Shown here piece by piece: positions 1-8,030 of a stretch of DNA of 64,000 nt (the first letter of the stretch is position 1; each line of letters begins with the position of its first letter). Under the pieces are notes generated by a model. The model did no database searches and was not told the origin of the DNA. It worked only from the letters and a program-made list of their open reading frames with translations. The translations under genes were made by a program, and so were the position numbers. Source of the stretch: Spirosoma linguale DSM 74 (GTDB lineage Bacteria > Bacteroidota > Bacteroidia > Cytophagales > Spirosomataceae); the NCBI GenBank assembly GCA_000024525.1, contig CP001769.1, forward strand, positions 6,853,001 through 6,917,000, written 5' to 3'.

Positions 1-1644
1 TTTGGTCAGTTTGGCCAGATCCGGAAAGTGCCTCGCCAGCACCAGCAAATCCTGCAAAACGGCCATTCGGATGCGTTGGTGCCGGTCGATGCCGTTAGCG
101 CGTTTGTCGAGCAGGTCTGGCAAGGGAATCGGGGCGGTCGGTGCCCCGTTGATGGTGGGGGCTTCGCGGTCGCGGATGAGCAGACTCAGCCGGAACTCAT
201 CGCCCGATTCGCTATCCTCAACGGCCAGAATGGGTACAAACCGCTTGTGGGTCAGAAAGAAGTCACTTACCCACAGCTGCATGGCCAGCGGCATTTCTTT
301 CCGGCCGAAGCCTTCAAAGCGTATCGTCTCGACGCCGAAGAAAAGGCGGTCGGCATCTTCCAGCGGCCAGCGTTCCCAGAGTTCGACGGTAGCGGGTTTG
401 ATGGCCCGGCGCAGAAATAACGAACACAGCGTCAGCACCTGCTGCTCATCGGGTAGGGCCAGCCATTCCTTTTGCCAGCGCACGGTGAGCAGCGTGGGCG
501 GCAGTTGCGTGGCCAGCAAATCGGTCTGGCGTTTTACGGTTTCGTTGAGCGTGGCCGGAAGCCACCGAACCCGGTACTGTTCTTCCGTCGGCCCAACGCG
601 CAGGAGCTGCGGCACGACGGCACCCCGGCGCAGCAGTGCCGCTGCAAACTGCATGGTTAGGTACAAGCCCCGAACAGAGTCGCTCATTTCGGCCCAGTCT
701 GCTTCGGTGAGGGTGTTGAGCCAGGCCATCAGGTCGCTCATGTCGAAGCCGGGAATGGACCGGGGTTCGCCATGTTCGCTGAACATGTTGATCTTTTTGA
801 CCGTCATCACCTCATCGAGTTGTAGCTCAATGCTGTCGCTGAAGGCCGGAACGCTGGTGGTGTTGCGCTCTTCGTTCAGGTCAATATCAACCGGCTTGCT
901 GAAGAGTTTGTACGCCCGCGCCAGCGATTTATGAAAGTCGCCCTTGGTGAAGGTAACATCGGGCGAAAGCAAGCCTAAAAGCTGGTCGGTCAGTGCCGGA
1001 ATGGTGGCAAAGTCTAAGTTGGCCTGCGCCTTTTCGTCGGGTTTCCAGTCTTCGTCGTCGGGCAAATCGTCGGTACCAATGTCTTTGAACGACAGGACTG
1101 TTTCGAGCGCTCCCTGAATACCTTCTACCTGAAATTTCTGTAATTCACTCAGAATGTCGAGCCCTTTCAGCTGAAAAACCAGAAACGGGTTCCGGTCAAT
1201 TTCATTAGCGATGGTATAAATAACAGCCGCCAGATGCTTGCAGGGTACGGCTTCGTCGGGGCAGGAGCAACCCATCGATAAGTCCCGAAACGAATGAGGG
1301 AAGAGTTGAATATCACTCGTGTCCGCAAATTCGGTCAGTTCGGGCGGAAGCTGGCGGTTTAGTAGTTGCGCCAGCGTGGCCGGGTTCTCCCGGATTTCGG
1401 TCAGTAGCCAGTCTTTTTCCTGTTCAGTGAACAGCGGTACCGATAATTTTGATTTATACGGTCGGGGGGCGGTTCCTTTAATCGAGGCACTAATTTGATT
1501 CTGAGAAATAGACAATCCCTGTACCGCTCCTTTGTTCGCGTAAGTTTTACCCCGTGGCAAACGGTTCGCCATGTCAATGCTGGTCAGCGCATTGAGCCAT
1601 TGTTGTCCCCACCATGTTTTGCCGTAGGTGATTCGTTCCGCCAT
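1..1644 (-). CDS. SWIM zinc-finger protein, C-terminus cut by window edge
   Basis: This reading frame is open from an ATG at 1644 down to base 1, so 548 codons are visible and the C-terminus lies outside the window. The N-terminus reads TYGKTWWGQQWLNAL followed by an LPRGKTYANKG stretch, which is typical of bacterial SWIM proteins. A zinc-binding SWIM motif is visible as C126-x-C128-x6-C135-x-H137 (CSCPDEAVPCKH). In the family (B. subtilis YwqB type) this protein usually sits next to a SNF2-type helicase, and SWIM domains are thought to bind DNA or protein partners. Inference: a SNF2 helicase gene may follow on the minus strand beyond base 1. Several plus-strand open frames across this region are antisense shadows. 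The family call is firm; the exact role is unknown. Confidence 0.85.
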   Translation of the reverse strand, partial: MAERITYGKTWWGQQWLNALTSIDMANRLPRGKTYANKGAVQGLSISQNQISASIKGTAPRPYKSKLSVPLFTEQEKDWLLTEIRENPATLAQLLNRQLPPELTEFADTSDIQLFPHSFRDLSMGCSCPDEAVPCKHLAAVIYTIANEIDRNPFLVFQLKGLDILSELQKFQVEGIQGALETVLSFKDIGTDDLPDDEDWKPDEKAQANLDFATIPALTDQLLGLLSPDVTFTKGDFHKSLARAYKLFSKPVDIDLNEERNTTSVPAFSDSIELQLDEVMTVKKINMFSEHGEPRSIPGFDMSDLMAWLNTLTEADWAEMSDSVRGLYLTMQFAAALLRRGAVVPQLLRVGPTEEQYRVRWLPATLNETVKRQTDLLATQLPPTLLTVRWQKEWLALPDEQQVLTLCSLFLRRAIKPATVELWERWPLEDADRLFFGVETIRFEGFGRKEMPLAMQLWVSDFFLTHKRFVPILAVEDSESGDEFRLSLLIRDREAPTINGAPTAPIPLPDLLDKRANGIDRHQRIRMAVLQDLLVLARHFPDLAKLTK

Positions 1645-1719
1645 GTTACCGAATTGAAATGTCGTCGTAAAAATAGTTGATTAGGCCATTAGCCAGCGTT
1701 TGCACGCCTGCGAGCCTGA

Positions 1720-2733
1720 TCAGGCACGTTCCCGTAGTAATTGAACGAATGAATCGGGATTATCCACACAAAAAGAAAATTGACTGATCTGCTTCTTTAA
1801 TCCATAAGGCCCGTCGAAGCAAATGGGTTCGCTGAAAGTCAGCAAAATAGTAGGTGCTGTTAAAAAGGCACCATTGAGTTGACCAGACTGTTTAACCGGT
1901 TTTTCATGAATTCGTCTGACATTAGCTATTGCTGAGCGCGGAACGATGGCCCGCCAGCGTACCCCCAGGCGGAGGTGAAGATGGGTGTCGGTCAGATAGG
2001 AGGGACGCTTGACGGTGGCAATCATGTCGGCTATGAAAAACAATAACCCATAGACGCTGGTCAGGGTTACCCAAAACGCTACTGATGGGTTCCATCGGTT
2101 CAGCAGCACATGGACGCCAACTGTTTCGATCAGGCCAACGATCAGCAGGCTAACCACCAGCGCAATTTGCCCTGATTGACGATGCGTGGTCAGGGCTGTT
2201 GAACCCGGTAGGACATCTTGCGTGAGCCGCCAACCCATCAGCACATAATAGAGTGTAAGGCCCTCGCCCATAATGATGGCTGCCACTTTATGGCCAAAAA
2301 CGGCAGCCAGACTGCCCTGCAAGGCTGTTTCTTTATCCGCATGAGGACGCAACCGTCGATAGGTCTGCACAATAGTTCGAATTCGTAAACCAGCTAGTAT
2401 AAGTACCATTACCTCAGTCAGTATCAACAAGACTGGCCAGAACTGGTTTGGTAGGAAATCGCCTTTGGGTAAGATGAACGACGCCAGACGCAGCATAAGC
2501 ACTGCTATCAGGATGGAGCGGCTGCGGGGTAGGCGAAGGGGTTTTGCTACGAGCCAGTAAAACAAACCCGTGGTAACGAACACCAAATCGAAAACAACCC
2601 CCAGCGATACGGCAACCGGGTGCCGATTAAAACCGGCAGTATGCGTTACAGCTAGTTCTATACCGATGATCAGGCCTGTCAGCAGAACGAAGTATCCAGT
2701 TTTGGGGGTAAGAAAGAGCCGTAAAGAGGCCAT
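1720..2733 (-). CDS. Multi-pass membrane protein of unknown function
   Basis: The 337-residue product starts with a hydrophobic segment after MASLRLFLTPKTG and has about seven to eight predicted membrane spans through residue ~235 (for example FVLLTGLIIGIELAV, ILIAVLMLRLASFIL, LLILTEVMVLILAGL, VVSLLIVGLIETVGV). The last ~100 residues are soluble and beta-rich in appearance, with RLGVRWRAIVPRSAI, which resembles the PH-like tail found in some bacterial membrane proteins. I do not recognise the family. It is separated by about 75 bases from the SWIM gene on the same strand, and is divergent from the TrpD-like gene. The coding call is good; no function can be assigned. Confidence 0.75.
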   Translation of the reverse strand: MASLRLFLTPKTGYFVLLTGLIIGIELAVTHTAGFNRHPVAVSLGVVFDLVFVTTGLFYWLVAKPLRLPRSRSILIAVLMLRLASFILPKGDFLPNQFWPVLLILTEVMVLILAGLRIRTIVQTYRRLRPHADKETALQGSLAAVFGHKVAAIIMGEGLTLYYVLMGWRLTQDVLPGSTALTTHRQSGQIALVVSLLIVGLIETVGVHVLLNRWNPSVAFWVTLTSVYGLLFFIADMIATVKRPSYLTDTHLHLRLGVRWRAIVPRSAIANVRRIHEKPVKQSGQLNGAFLTAPTILLTFSEPICFDGPYGLKKQISQFSFCVDNPDSFVQLLRERA

Positions 2734-2961
2734 AAAACAGATTAGTTACGAGTGACGAAGACGGTTCAATGCATGGTTTACCAAAACTAAACCTTTTTAG
2801 GGTTAACCGAATTGGACAGGAACAGTAATAGACTACACTTTAGCAATAAAATAGCCCTGAGGCCACTAAAACGCCGATTATCACTAACCTGCCGGTGAGA
2901 TAGTCCGTCTTTTTACTTATATTTACCTACTCCCTATCTCTCAGTTAAACCAGTTAATCTT
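2734..2961. promoter_or_regulatory. Divergent intergenic region
   Basis: This 228-base gap separates the unknown membrane protein (minus) from the TrpD-like gene (plus), so promoters for both genes should lie here. A weak -7-like TATATTTA occurs at 2919-2926 facing the plus-strand gene, but it lacks the final G of the TAnnTTTG consensus and has no good -33 box. No hairpin or small gene is apparent. Confidence 0.3.
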
Positions 2962-4221
2962 ATGGTTCTGGACGTACCGGCCACCAGTACCCCGCTTGGG
3001 CGTGGTATCAAACACATTGGCATTGGTAAGTATGGCAGTAAGCCGCTCACCCCCGAAATGCTGGCCGAATGTCGGGTTGCGCTGGCCGACCCGGCGTCCC
3101 ATCCGCTCCAACGCGGGGCTTTTCTGGGAGCCTTACTAGCCAAAGGCCCAACCGACGACGAACGGACACTGGAAGAGGTAATCGGAAAGGGGGCTTTCTC
3201 GCATCCCACGTTTTTCATTAATAAAGTCTGCCCCGATCTGCCGGAAGGTCTTCTCCACATCGCCACTAAACTGGTTCGTGGGGCGAACCTTCAGGTCGAT
3301 GAAGCCGAGCAATTAGGTGATTATCTGTTTGGCGATGGCTCCTGTGAAACCTTCCGGGGGCTGGCCGCCAGTATCATGCGCGTCCGGCACGAAACGAACG
3401 AAGAATACCATGGGCTGATGCGCGCAGCCGAGCGGACGTTTACGCCAGGATTTGGTCCTATGAGCTGCGCTGACCGGCCGCTGATCCAACTGGCCGAGCC
3501 GTTCGATGGCGTCGAGAACAGTTACCTCATTACGCCCCTGCTGGCGCAGTTTTTCCAGAAACGGGGCTATGGGGCCATCTCTATGGTGGGCCGCTCGGGT
3601 GGGCCGAAGTTCACGCTAAATACCCTCGATTTATACATGAACCTGGGTTGCCGGTTTTTACAAAGCAACCACGAACTGGATACACCCCTGGCCTCATACG
3701 GCTGGGTGCTGGATCAAAAGGCGTTGTCGCCTGCGCTCAATCGGTGGGTGGAGCGTCGGCATACGATGATCAAACGCCCGTTTCTGGCTACCCTCGAAAA
3801 AGTGCTGAACCCCTGCCACGCCCGGATTCTGGTGACGTCGGTGTTCCATATTACCTACCAGATGAAAATGGCCGAGCTGGCGATGCTGGCCGGATTCGAT
3901 GCCGTAATCGTGCTGAAACGCGGCCTGGAGGGAAGCCTGGCTCCTTCGACCAGCCGCGCAACGGGCGTTCTGTGCGCCGTCCGAACGCCCAAAGGCCATT
4001 TGTTCTTCCAGCATTTCGAGGGGGATACGCCTGCGTTTGCCAGCTTCCGTACCGAAACGGAACCCGAATACGACCAGCCCCAGGCACTCGACAATGCCCG
4101 GCTTGTGAAGCAGTTTATGACTACCGGCCAAACCGCTAATGCCGATTTCGACAACCGGGTTCGTTTTGCCCACGCCTTGTACGGCCGGGGACTCGACTGG
4201 ATTGAGGGCCAGTTGCGGTAA
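2962..4221 (+). CDS. TrpD-like phosphoribosyltransferase family protein
   Basis: This 419-residue protein has the layout of the glycosyltransferase family 3 / anthranilate phosphoribosyltransferase superfamily: an N-terminal helical domain (residues ~20-130) and a nucleoside-phosphorylase-like alpha/beta domain with a glycine-rich GRSGGPKFTLNTLD segment near residue 210 and KRPFLATLEKVLNP near 270-284. The latter resembles the RxxxxxLxKLLNP stretch of TrpD/YbiB proteins. It is longer than ordinary TrpD (about 340) and stands alone, with no trp genes beside it. It may be a TrpD2/YbiB-type paralogue, which in E. coli binds nucleic acid rather than making tryptophan, or a genuine anthranilate enzyme. 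The fold assignment is solid and the substrate is open. Confidence 0.7.
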   Translation: MVLDVPATSTPLGRGIKHIGIGKYGSKPLTPEMLAECRVALADPASHPLQRGAFLGALLAKGPTDDERTLEEVIGKGAFSHPTFFINKVCPDLPEGLLHIATKLVRGANLQVDEAEQLGDYLFGDGSCETFRGLAASIMRVRHETNEEYHGLMRAAERTFTPGFGPMSCADRPLIQLAEPFDGVENSYLITPLLAQFFQKRGYGAISMVGRSGGPKFTLNTLDLYMNLGCRFLQSNHELDTPLASYGWVLDQKALSPALNRWVERRHTMIKRPFLATLEKVLNPCHARILVTSVFHITYQMKMAELAMLAGFDAVIVLKRGLEGSLAPSTSRATGVLCAVRTPKGHLFFQHFEGDTPAFASFRTETEPEYDQPQALDNARLVKQFMTTGQTANADFDNRVRFAHALYGRGLDWIEGQLR

Positions 4222-4244
4222 TCGGCTGATTCGCCTGAAAACTG

Positions 4245-4252
4245 TACCTTTG
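4245..4252 (+). promoter_or_regulatory. Candidate -7 box (TACCTTTG)
   Basis: TACCTTTG matches the Bacteroidota -7 consensus TAnnTTTG about 100 bases upstream of the L-2-hydroxyglutarate oxidase start. No TTG lies at the usual distance upstream, so only the -7 half is supported. A rather long leader of ~95 bases would result. Confidence 0.4.
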
Positions 4253-4354
4253 TGGCTTAACTATTCCGCAGGGGTATCCGGCAGTAACTTGTCCGACAAT
4301 ACGGGCTGCCGAACTTAGGCATCGCTGACAGCAAGAGGCTGGCAGATACAAGCT

Positions 4355-5551
4355 ATGACAGACGTAGTAATTATTGGCGGAGGCATCGTAGGGTTAGCCA
4401 CCGCGCTTCAGTTGAAGCAGCAACGGCAAAACTTGACCGTTATCTTAATTGAGAAAGAGGCTGCCGTTGCCCGACACCAGACGGGGCATAACAGCGGGGT
4501 TATCCACTCCGGTTTGTATTACAAGCCCGGCAGTCTGAAAGCCACCAACTGCATCCGGGGGTACCACATGCTCATCGACTTCTGCGATGCGGAGGGCATT
4601 CCGTATGAACTTTGCGGCAAAATCGTCGTCGCTACCAAACCCGAAGATCTTCCTCAATTAGACACGCTCTATGAGCGGGGACAACTCAACGGCCTTGGTG
4701 GGCTGAAAAAGCTGTCGCTAGCCGAAATGCGTGAGATTGAACCGCACGTGACGGGCGTTGCTGGTATGTTCGTTCCGCAAACGGGTATCATCGACTACAA
4801 GCAGGTGTCTGAAAAATACGCCGAGAAGTTTCTGTCGTTGGGTGGTGAAATCCGCTTGAACGAGCGTGTTGAGCAGGTAACGGCGGGAACAAGTCTGAGT
4901 ATTGTTGTAACGAATAAAGATCGCTACGAAACCAAACTGGTGGTGAACTGTGCGGGCCTTTATTCCGATAAAATTGCCCAACTCACCCAGCGCGAAGCCG
5001 TCGATGTACGCATTGTGCCGTTTCGGGGCGAGTATTTCAAGATCAAGCCGCAAAAAGAATACCTGGTTAAAAACCTGATCTACCCCGTTCCCGACCCGAA
5101 TTTCCCCTTCCTGGGCGTTCACTTCACCCGGATGGTGCATGGTGGAGTAGAGGCTGGCCCGAACGCAGTTCTGGCATTTCAGCGGGAAGGCTACAAAAAA
5201 TCGGATGTGAATCTGAAAGAGTTTTACGAAACGCTGTCGTGGCCGGGTTTTCAGAAAGTGGCCGCTAAGTACTGGGAAACGGGTCTGGGCGAAATGTATC
5301 GGTCGTTCTCCAAAGCGGCTTTCACCAAAGCCTTGCAGGGTCTGATACCAGAAATTCAGGAGTCGGATCTGGAGCCGGGGGGCGCGGGTGTACGGGCGCA
5401 GGCCTGTGATCGAACGGGTGGATTGCTGGATGATTTCGCTATTCTTGAAAGCGATAAGGCCATTAACGTCGTCAATGCACCCTCGCCAGCCGCCACCTCG
5501 TCGCTATCGATTGGCAAAACGGTTTCTGAGAAGGTGCTCGCCCGATTTTAA
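4355..5551 (+). CDS. lhgO: L-2-hydroxyglutarate oxidase
   Basis: The 398-residue product is an FAD-dependent oxidoreductase of the DAO family. It opens with the dinucleotide fold VVIIGGGIVGLATALQL (residues 4-20) and has the family-specific GHNSGVIHSGLYYKPGSLKA around residues 44-63. A C-terminal FAD-contacting stretch GGAGVRAQACDRTGGLLDDF lies near residue 345. LhgO oxidises L-2-hydroxyglutarate to 2-oxoglutarate, passing electrons to the membrane quinone pool, and repairs a side product of central metabolism. Length and motifs fit the family well. It is likely transcribed alone; Dps follows 80 bases downstream on the same strand. Confidence 0.93.
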   Translation: MTDVVIIGGGIVGLATALQLKQQRQNLTVILIEKEAAVARHQTGHNSGVIHSGLYYKPGSLKATNCIRGYHMLIDFCDAEGIPYELCGKIVVATKPEDLPQLDTLYERGQLNGLGGLKKLSLAEMREIEPHVTGVAGMFVPQTGIIDYKQVSEKYAEKFLSLGGEIRLNERVEQVTAGTSLSIVVTNKDRYETKLVVNCAGLYSDKIAQLTQREAVDVRIVPFRGEYFKIKPQKEYLVKNLIYPVPDPNFPFLGVHFTRMVHGGVEAGPNAVLAFQREGYKKSDVNLKEFYETLSWPGFQKVAAKYWETGLGEMYRSFSKAAFTKALQGLIPEIQESDLEPGGAGVRAQACDRTGGLLDDFAILESDKAINVVNAPSPAATSSLSIGKTVSEKVLARF

Positions 5552-5630
5552 GGGTGATTTAACAAACAATATCAGGTGCATAGGGTTTTTCAAGGGTATA
5601 AGCTTTTACGCTGACTAACTGATTAACCTT

Positions 5631-6137
5631 ATGAAAGCTGTTCATCAAGTAGAGGTGCTGGACACCCCATCCGACCTCAAAGACAAAGGCATACAAAAAG
5701 TAGCTGAGGCTGTAAACGGGCTGGTAGCCGATGCCTTTGCACTATATATCAAAACGAAAAATTACCACTGGCACATGTCGGGCCGCCACTTCCGCGACTA
5801 TCATCTGCTATTGGATGAGCAGGCCGACCAGATTTTCGCTACCATCGACCCGCTCGCCGAACGCGTCCGGAAACTGGGCGAAAACACCATCCGGTCGGTA
5901 GCGCACATTGCTCAGTTGCAGCGGGTGAAGGACAACGATGAAGATTTCGTGGCACCGAAAGACATGCTGGTCGACTTGATGAACGAAAACAAGAAGATGG
6001 CGAAAGCCATGCGCGACGCACACAAAGTTGCCGACGACGCTGAAGACGTAGCCACTGCTAGCCTGCTCGAAGTATATATCGACGAAACCGAACGCCGTGT
6101 GTGGTTCCTGTTTGAAACGACACGGGAGTTGAATTAG
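5631..6137 (+). CDS. dps: Dps family ferritin-like DNA-protection protein
   Basis: This 168-residue protein is a Dps/ferritin-like four-helix bundle. The ferroxidase residues that bridge dodecamer subunits are all visible: H46 in NYHWHMSG, H58 and D62 in FRDYHLLLDEQ, and D73 and E77 in TIDPLAER. Dps stores iron, consumes hydrogen peroxide and can coat DNA under starvation or oxidative stress. The N-terminal tail (MKAVHQVEVLDTPSDLKDKG) is short and only mildly basic, so DNA binding is not certain. A very strong hairpin follows ten bases after the stop codon and probably ends the transcript. Confidence 0.93.
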   Translation: MKAVHQVEVLDTPSDLKDKGIQKVAEAVNGLVADAFALYIKTKNYHWHMSGRHFRDYHLLLDEQADQIFATIDPLAERVRKLGENTIRSVAHIAQLQRVKDNDEDFVAPKDMLVDLMNENKKMAKAMRDAHKVADDAEDVATASLLEVYIDETERRVWFLFETTRELN

Positions 6138-6146
6138 TAGGTTAGT

Positions 6147-6194
6147 AAAAAGGAAGGCGTGCCACGGTTCAAACCGTGGCACGCCTTCCTTTTT
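6147..6194. terminator. Perfect 23-bp hairpin after dps, terminator-like
   Basis: The arms at 6147-6169 and 6172-6194 are perfectly complementary over 23 bp with a 2-base loop, starting with A5 and ending with T5, and followed by more T. The core is GGAAGGCGTGCCACGG. It has the form of a bidirectional intrinsic terminator between convergent dps and serS, but the stem is far longer than termination needs. Confidence 0.8.
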
Positions 6195-6196
6195 TT

Positions 6197-6274
6197 AGTG
6201 TAGTACCGACCGTCCCGGTCGGGTGTGAACTAACTATTGGCCTGACACCCGGCCGGGACGGTCAGTACTACACT
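6197..6274. repeat. Second long inverted repeat between dps and serS
   Basis: The arms at 6197-6226 and 6245-6274 match over 30 bp with two mismatches; the arm begins AGTGTAGTACCGACCGTCCC and the loop is 18 bases. It lies 2 bases from the preceding hairpin, and its right arm overlaps the last two bases of the serS frame. No transposase is present between or beside the arms. The sequence is unrelated to the first hairpin. Confidence 0.85.
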
Positions 6275-7544
6275 AATCAATCACGTCAAACCCACAATAC
6301 GGCACCAGCACTTGCGGTATTTTGATGCCTTCAGGCGTTTGGTTATTTTCCAGAATGGACGCCAGAATACGTGGCAGTGCCAGCGCCGAGCCGTTCAGCG
6401 TGTGCATAAGCTGCATTTTTCCCTCTAGTTTCGAACGCAGTTTCAGCCGGTTAGCCTGATAGGTTTCGAAGTTCGAGACGGAGCTTACTTCGAGCCAGCG
6501 TTGCTGTGCCGCCGACCATACTTCCATGTCGTAGGTGAGCGCTGAGGTGAAGCCCATGTCGCCCCCGCACAGGCGTAAAACGCGGTAGGGGAGTTCCAGC
6601 TTCTGCAGCAGGCTCTGAACGTGTAAGCTCATTTCTTCCAGAGCTGCGTAGGAGTTCTCGGGCCGTTCGATGCGCACAATTTCAACTTTATCGAACTGGT
6701 GCAGTCGGTTCAATCCACGCACGTGAGCACCCCACGAACCCGCTTCCCTACGGAAACAAGGCGTATAACCTACATTCTTCACCGGCAACTGATTTTCGTT
6801 CAGAATCACGTCGCGGTAGATGTTCGTAATGGGTACCTCGGCGGTTGGAATCAGGTACAGCTTATCCTCGGTGGCGAAGTACATCTGTCCTTCTTTATCA
6901 GGCAACTGACCCGTGCCGAAGCCCGAATCTTCGTTCACCAGAATGGGTGGTTGTACTTCTACGTAACCGGCTTTCAGGGCTTCGTCGAGGAAGAAGTTGA
7001 TCATCGCCCGCTGAATCCGGGCTCCTTTGCCTTTGTAGACAGGAAACCCCGCTCCGGCAATCTTCACGCCCAGCTCGAAGTCAATTATATCGTACTTCTT
7101 GATCAGCTCCCAGTGCGGTTGTGCAGCCTCATGAAGCGTGGGCTTGTCGCCATGTTCCAGCACCACTTCGTTATCGTCGGCACTGCGGCCGGGCGGAACG
7201 CTGCTATGCGGAATGTTCGGGATGGTGACGAGCACGGCCTGCAACTCAACTTCTATCTGGCGAAGCGCTTCGGCAAGGTCTTTCGACCGGACTTTCAGTT
7301 CAGCCGTTTCAGCTTTGGCGGCTTCGGCAGCGGCTTTATCGCCCGACTTCATCAAAGCCCCGATCTGACTGGCTTTGGCGTTGGACTGAGCCAATACATC
7401 GTCCAGTTCTTTTTGGGTATCGCGCCGTTTCTGGTCGAGCGTCATCACATTGTCGACTACCGTTTCGGCATTGGCGAAGTATCGTTTGCCAAGTCCCGCC
7501 AGCACAGTGTCTTTATTCTCGCGGATAAAATTAAGTTGCAGCAT
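6273..7544 (-). CDS. serS: Seryl-tRNA synthetase
   Basis: This 423-residue class II synthetase charges tRNA-Ser with serine and also supplies the precursor for selenocysteyl-tRNA where that is used. The N-terminal long coiled-coil arm that holds the tRNA variable loop is seen at residues ~30-105 (rich in K, E, A). Motif 2 is TPCFRREAGSWG near residue 260, and the C-terminal motif 3 region carries LPRILASILENNQ followed by IKIPQVLVPYCG. The length matches bacterial SerRS. The start is an ATG two bases after the stop of the putative HEPN remnant, so serS may be co-transcribed with the nucleotidyltransferase gene upstream. Confidence 0.97.
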   Translation of the reverse strand: MLQLNFIRENKDTVLAGLGKRYFANAETVVDNVMTLDQKRRDTQKELDDVLAQSNAKASQIGALMKSGDKAAAEAAKAETAELKVRSKDLAEALRQIEVELQAVLVTIPNIPHSSVPPGRSADDNEVVLEHGDKPTLHEAAQPHWELIKKYDIIDFELGVKIAGAGFPVYKGKGARIQRAMINFFLDEALKAGYVEVQPPILVNEDSGFGTGQLPDKEGQMYFATEDKLYLIPTAEVPITNIYRDVILNENQLPVKNVGYTPCFRREAGSWGAHVRGLNRLHQFDKVEIVRIERPENSYAALEEMSLHVQSLLQKLELPYRVLRLCGGDMGFTSALTYDMEVWSAAQQRWLEVSSVSNFETYQANRLKLRSKLEGKMQLMHTLNGSALALPRILASILENNQTPEGIKIPQVLVPYCGFDVID

Positions 7545-7545
7545 A

Positions 7546-7618
7546 TTACTGGTTAATCAGACGTTTGATGACGTCAATAAATTCCTGAGTTTGTGAGAGT
7601 AGGAGAGTCGTCGCTCAT
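7546..7618 (-). pseudogene. Possible HEPN partner gene reduced to its two ends
   Basis: The MNT gene ends in an ATGA overlap, offering a start at 7618, which is how a co-translated HEPN gene usually begins. From that ATG the frame gives only MSDDSPTLTNSGIY before a stop. In the shifted frame the same 73 bases encode LLLSQTQEFIDVIKRLINQ ending in TAA at 7546-7548, which resembles the last helix of a HEPN domain. Seen: the ATGA overlap and the helix-like tail. Inferred: an internal deletion removed most of a roughly 110-residue HEPN gene. It could also be simple spacer that happens to look helical. Confidence 0.35.
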
Positions 7619-7923
7619 AGCCGTTTCCCTTCATCCATTACATTCTGATACAAGTCGGTGGCAGCCAGAAAAGGAACATCCTTAGTAGATTGGATGATTG
7701 TACTGATGATGTGATTGGTGTTAAAGCCAACATCGTATAGATGATCCCGTAGCTGCCGTTTGTAAGTCCAGTTGACAGGCTTATCTGTTAGTACAAAAAA
7801 GTCCCAGTCCGAATCATCCCGGGCATCACCCCTGGCTCTTGAGCCGAACAACCATACTTCGGCCTGCGGGTCTAACTCGCAAACCTGTCGCTTGACTGCC
7901 TGAAGAAATTGCTCGTCGGTCAT
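7615..7923 (-). CDS. MNT-type nucleotidyltransferase domain protein
   Basis: This 102-residue protein is a minimal nucleotidyltransferase of the polymerase-beta fold. The catalytic motif GSRARGDARDDSDWDFFVL (residues ~27-45) contains the G-S and the D-x-D that bind metal and NTP. In MntA/HepT systems the antitoxin of this family adds AMP to a HEPN ribonuclease toxin. Here no intact HEPN gene follows, only a 73-base stretch that may be its remnant. The HIISTIIQST segment fits the strand where the third acidic residue often sits, and no clear third Asp is visible. It may therefore be an orphan antitoxin or act on another target. Confidence 0.85.
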   Translation of the reverse strand: MTDEQFLQAVKRQVCELDPQAEVWLFGSRARGDARDDSDWDFFVLTDKPVNWTYKRQLRDHLYDVGFNTNHIISTIIQSTKDVPFLAATDLYQNVMDEGKRL

Positions 7924-7953
7924 GGTTGGAAGCTGGGTTACTGGTTTGTTATT

Positions 7954-8022
7954 GGCTGGCTAACTGGGTGGTCAAACGCCATATCTTGAAGATATGGCGT
8001 TTGACCACCCAGTTAGCCAGCC
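7954..8022. repeat. Perfect 34-bp inverted repeat with 1-base loop
   Basis: Arms 7954-7987 and 7989-8022 are perfectly complementary around a single G. The arm starts GGCTGGCTAACTGGGTGGTC. It lies between the end of aspartate kinase and the start of the nucleotidyltransferase gene, both on the minus strand. There is no T tract, so it is not a standard terminator, although RNA from either strand would form an extreme hairpin. Confidence 0.9.
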
Positions 8023-8030
8023 CTGCAAAG

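Noticed and set aside
2..934. 310-residue plus-strand open frame
   Set aside because: It is antisense to the SWIM gene, whose protein has clear family motifs; the plus-strand product is Ser/Arg-rich and unrecognisable.
6699..7556. 285-residue plus-strand open frame
   Set aside because: It is opposite serS, a well supported gene.
7954..8022. Giant palindromes as IS ends or CRISPR repeats
   Set aside because: There is no transposase between or beside them, arms differ between sites, and there are no regularly spaced direct repeats.
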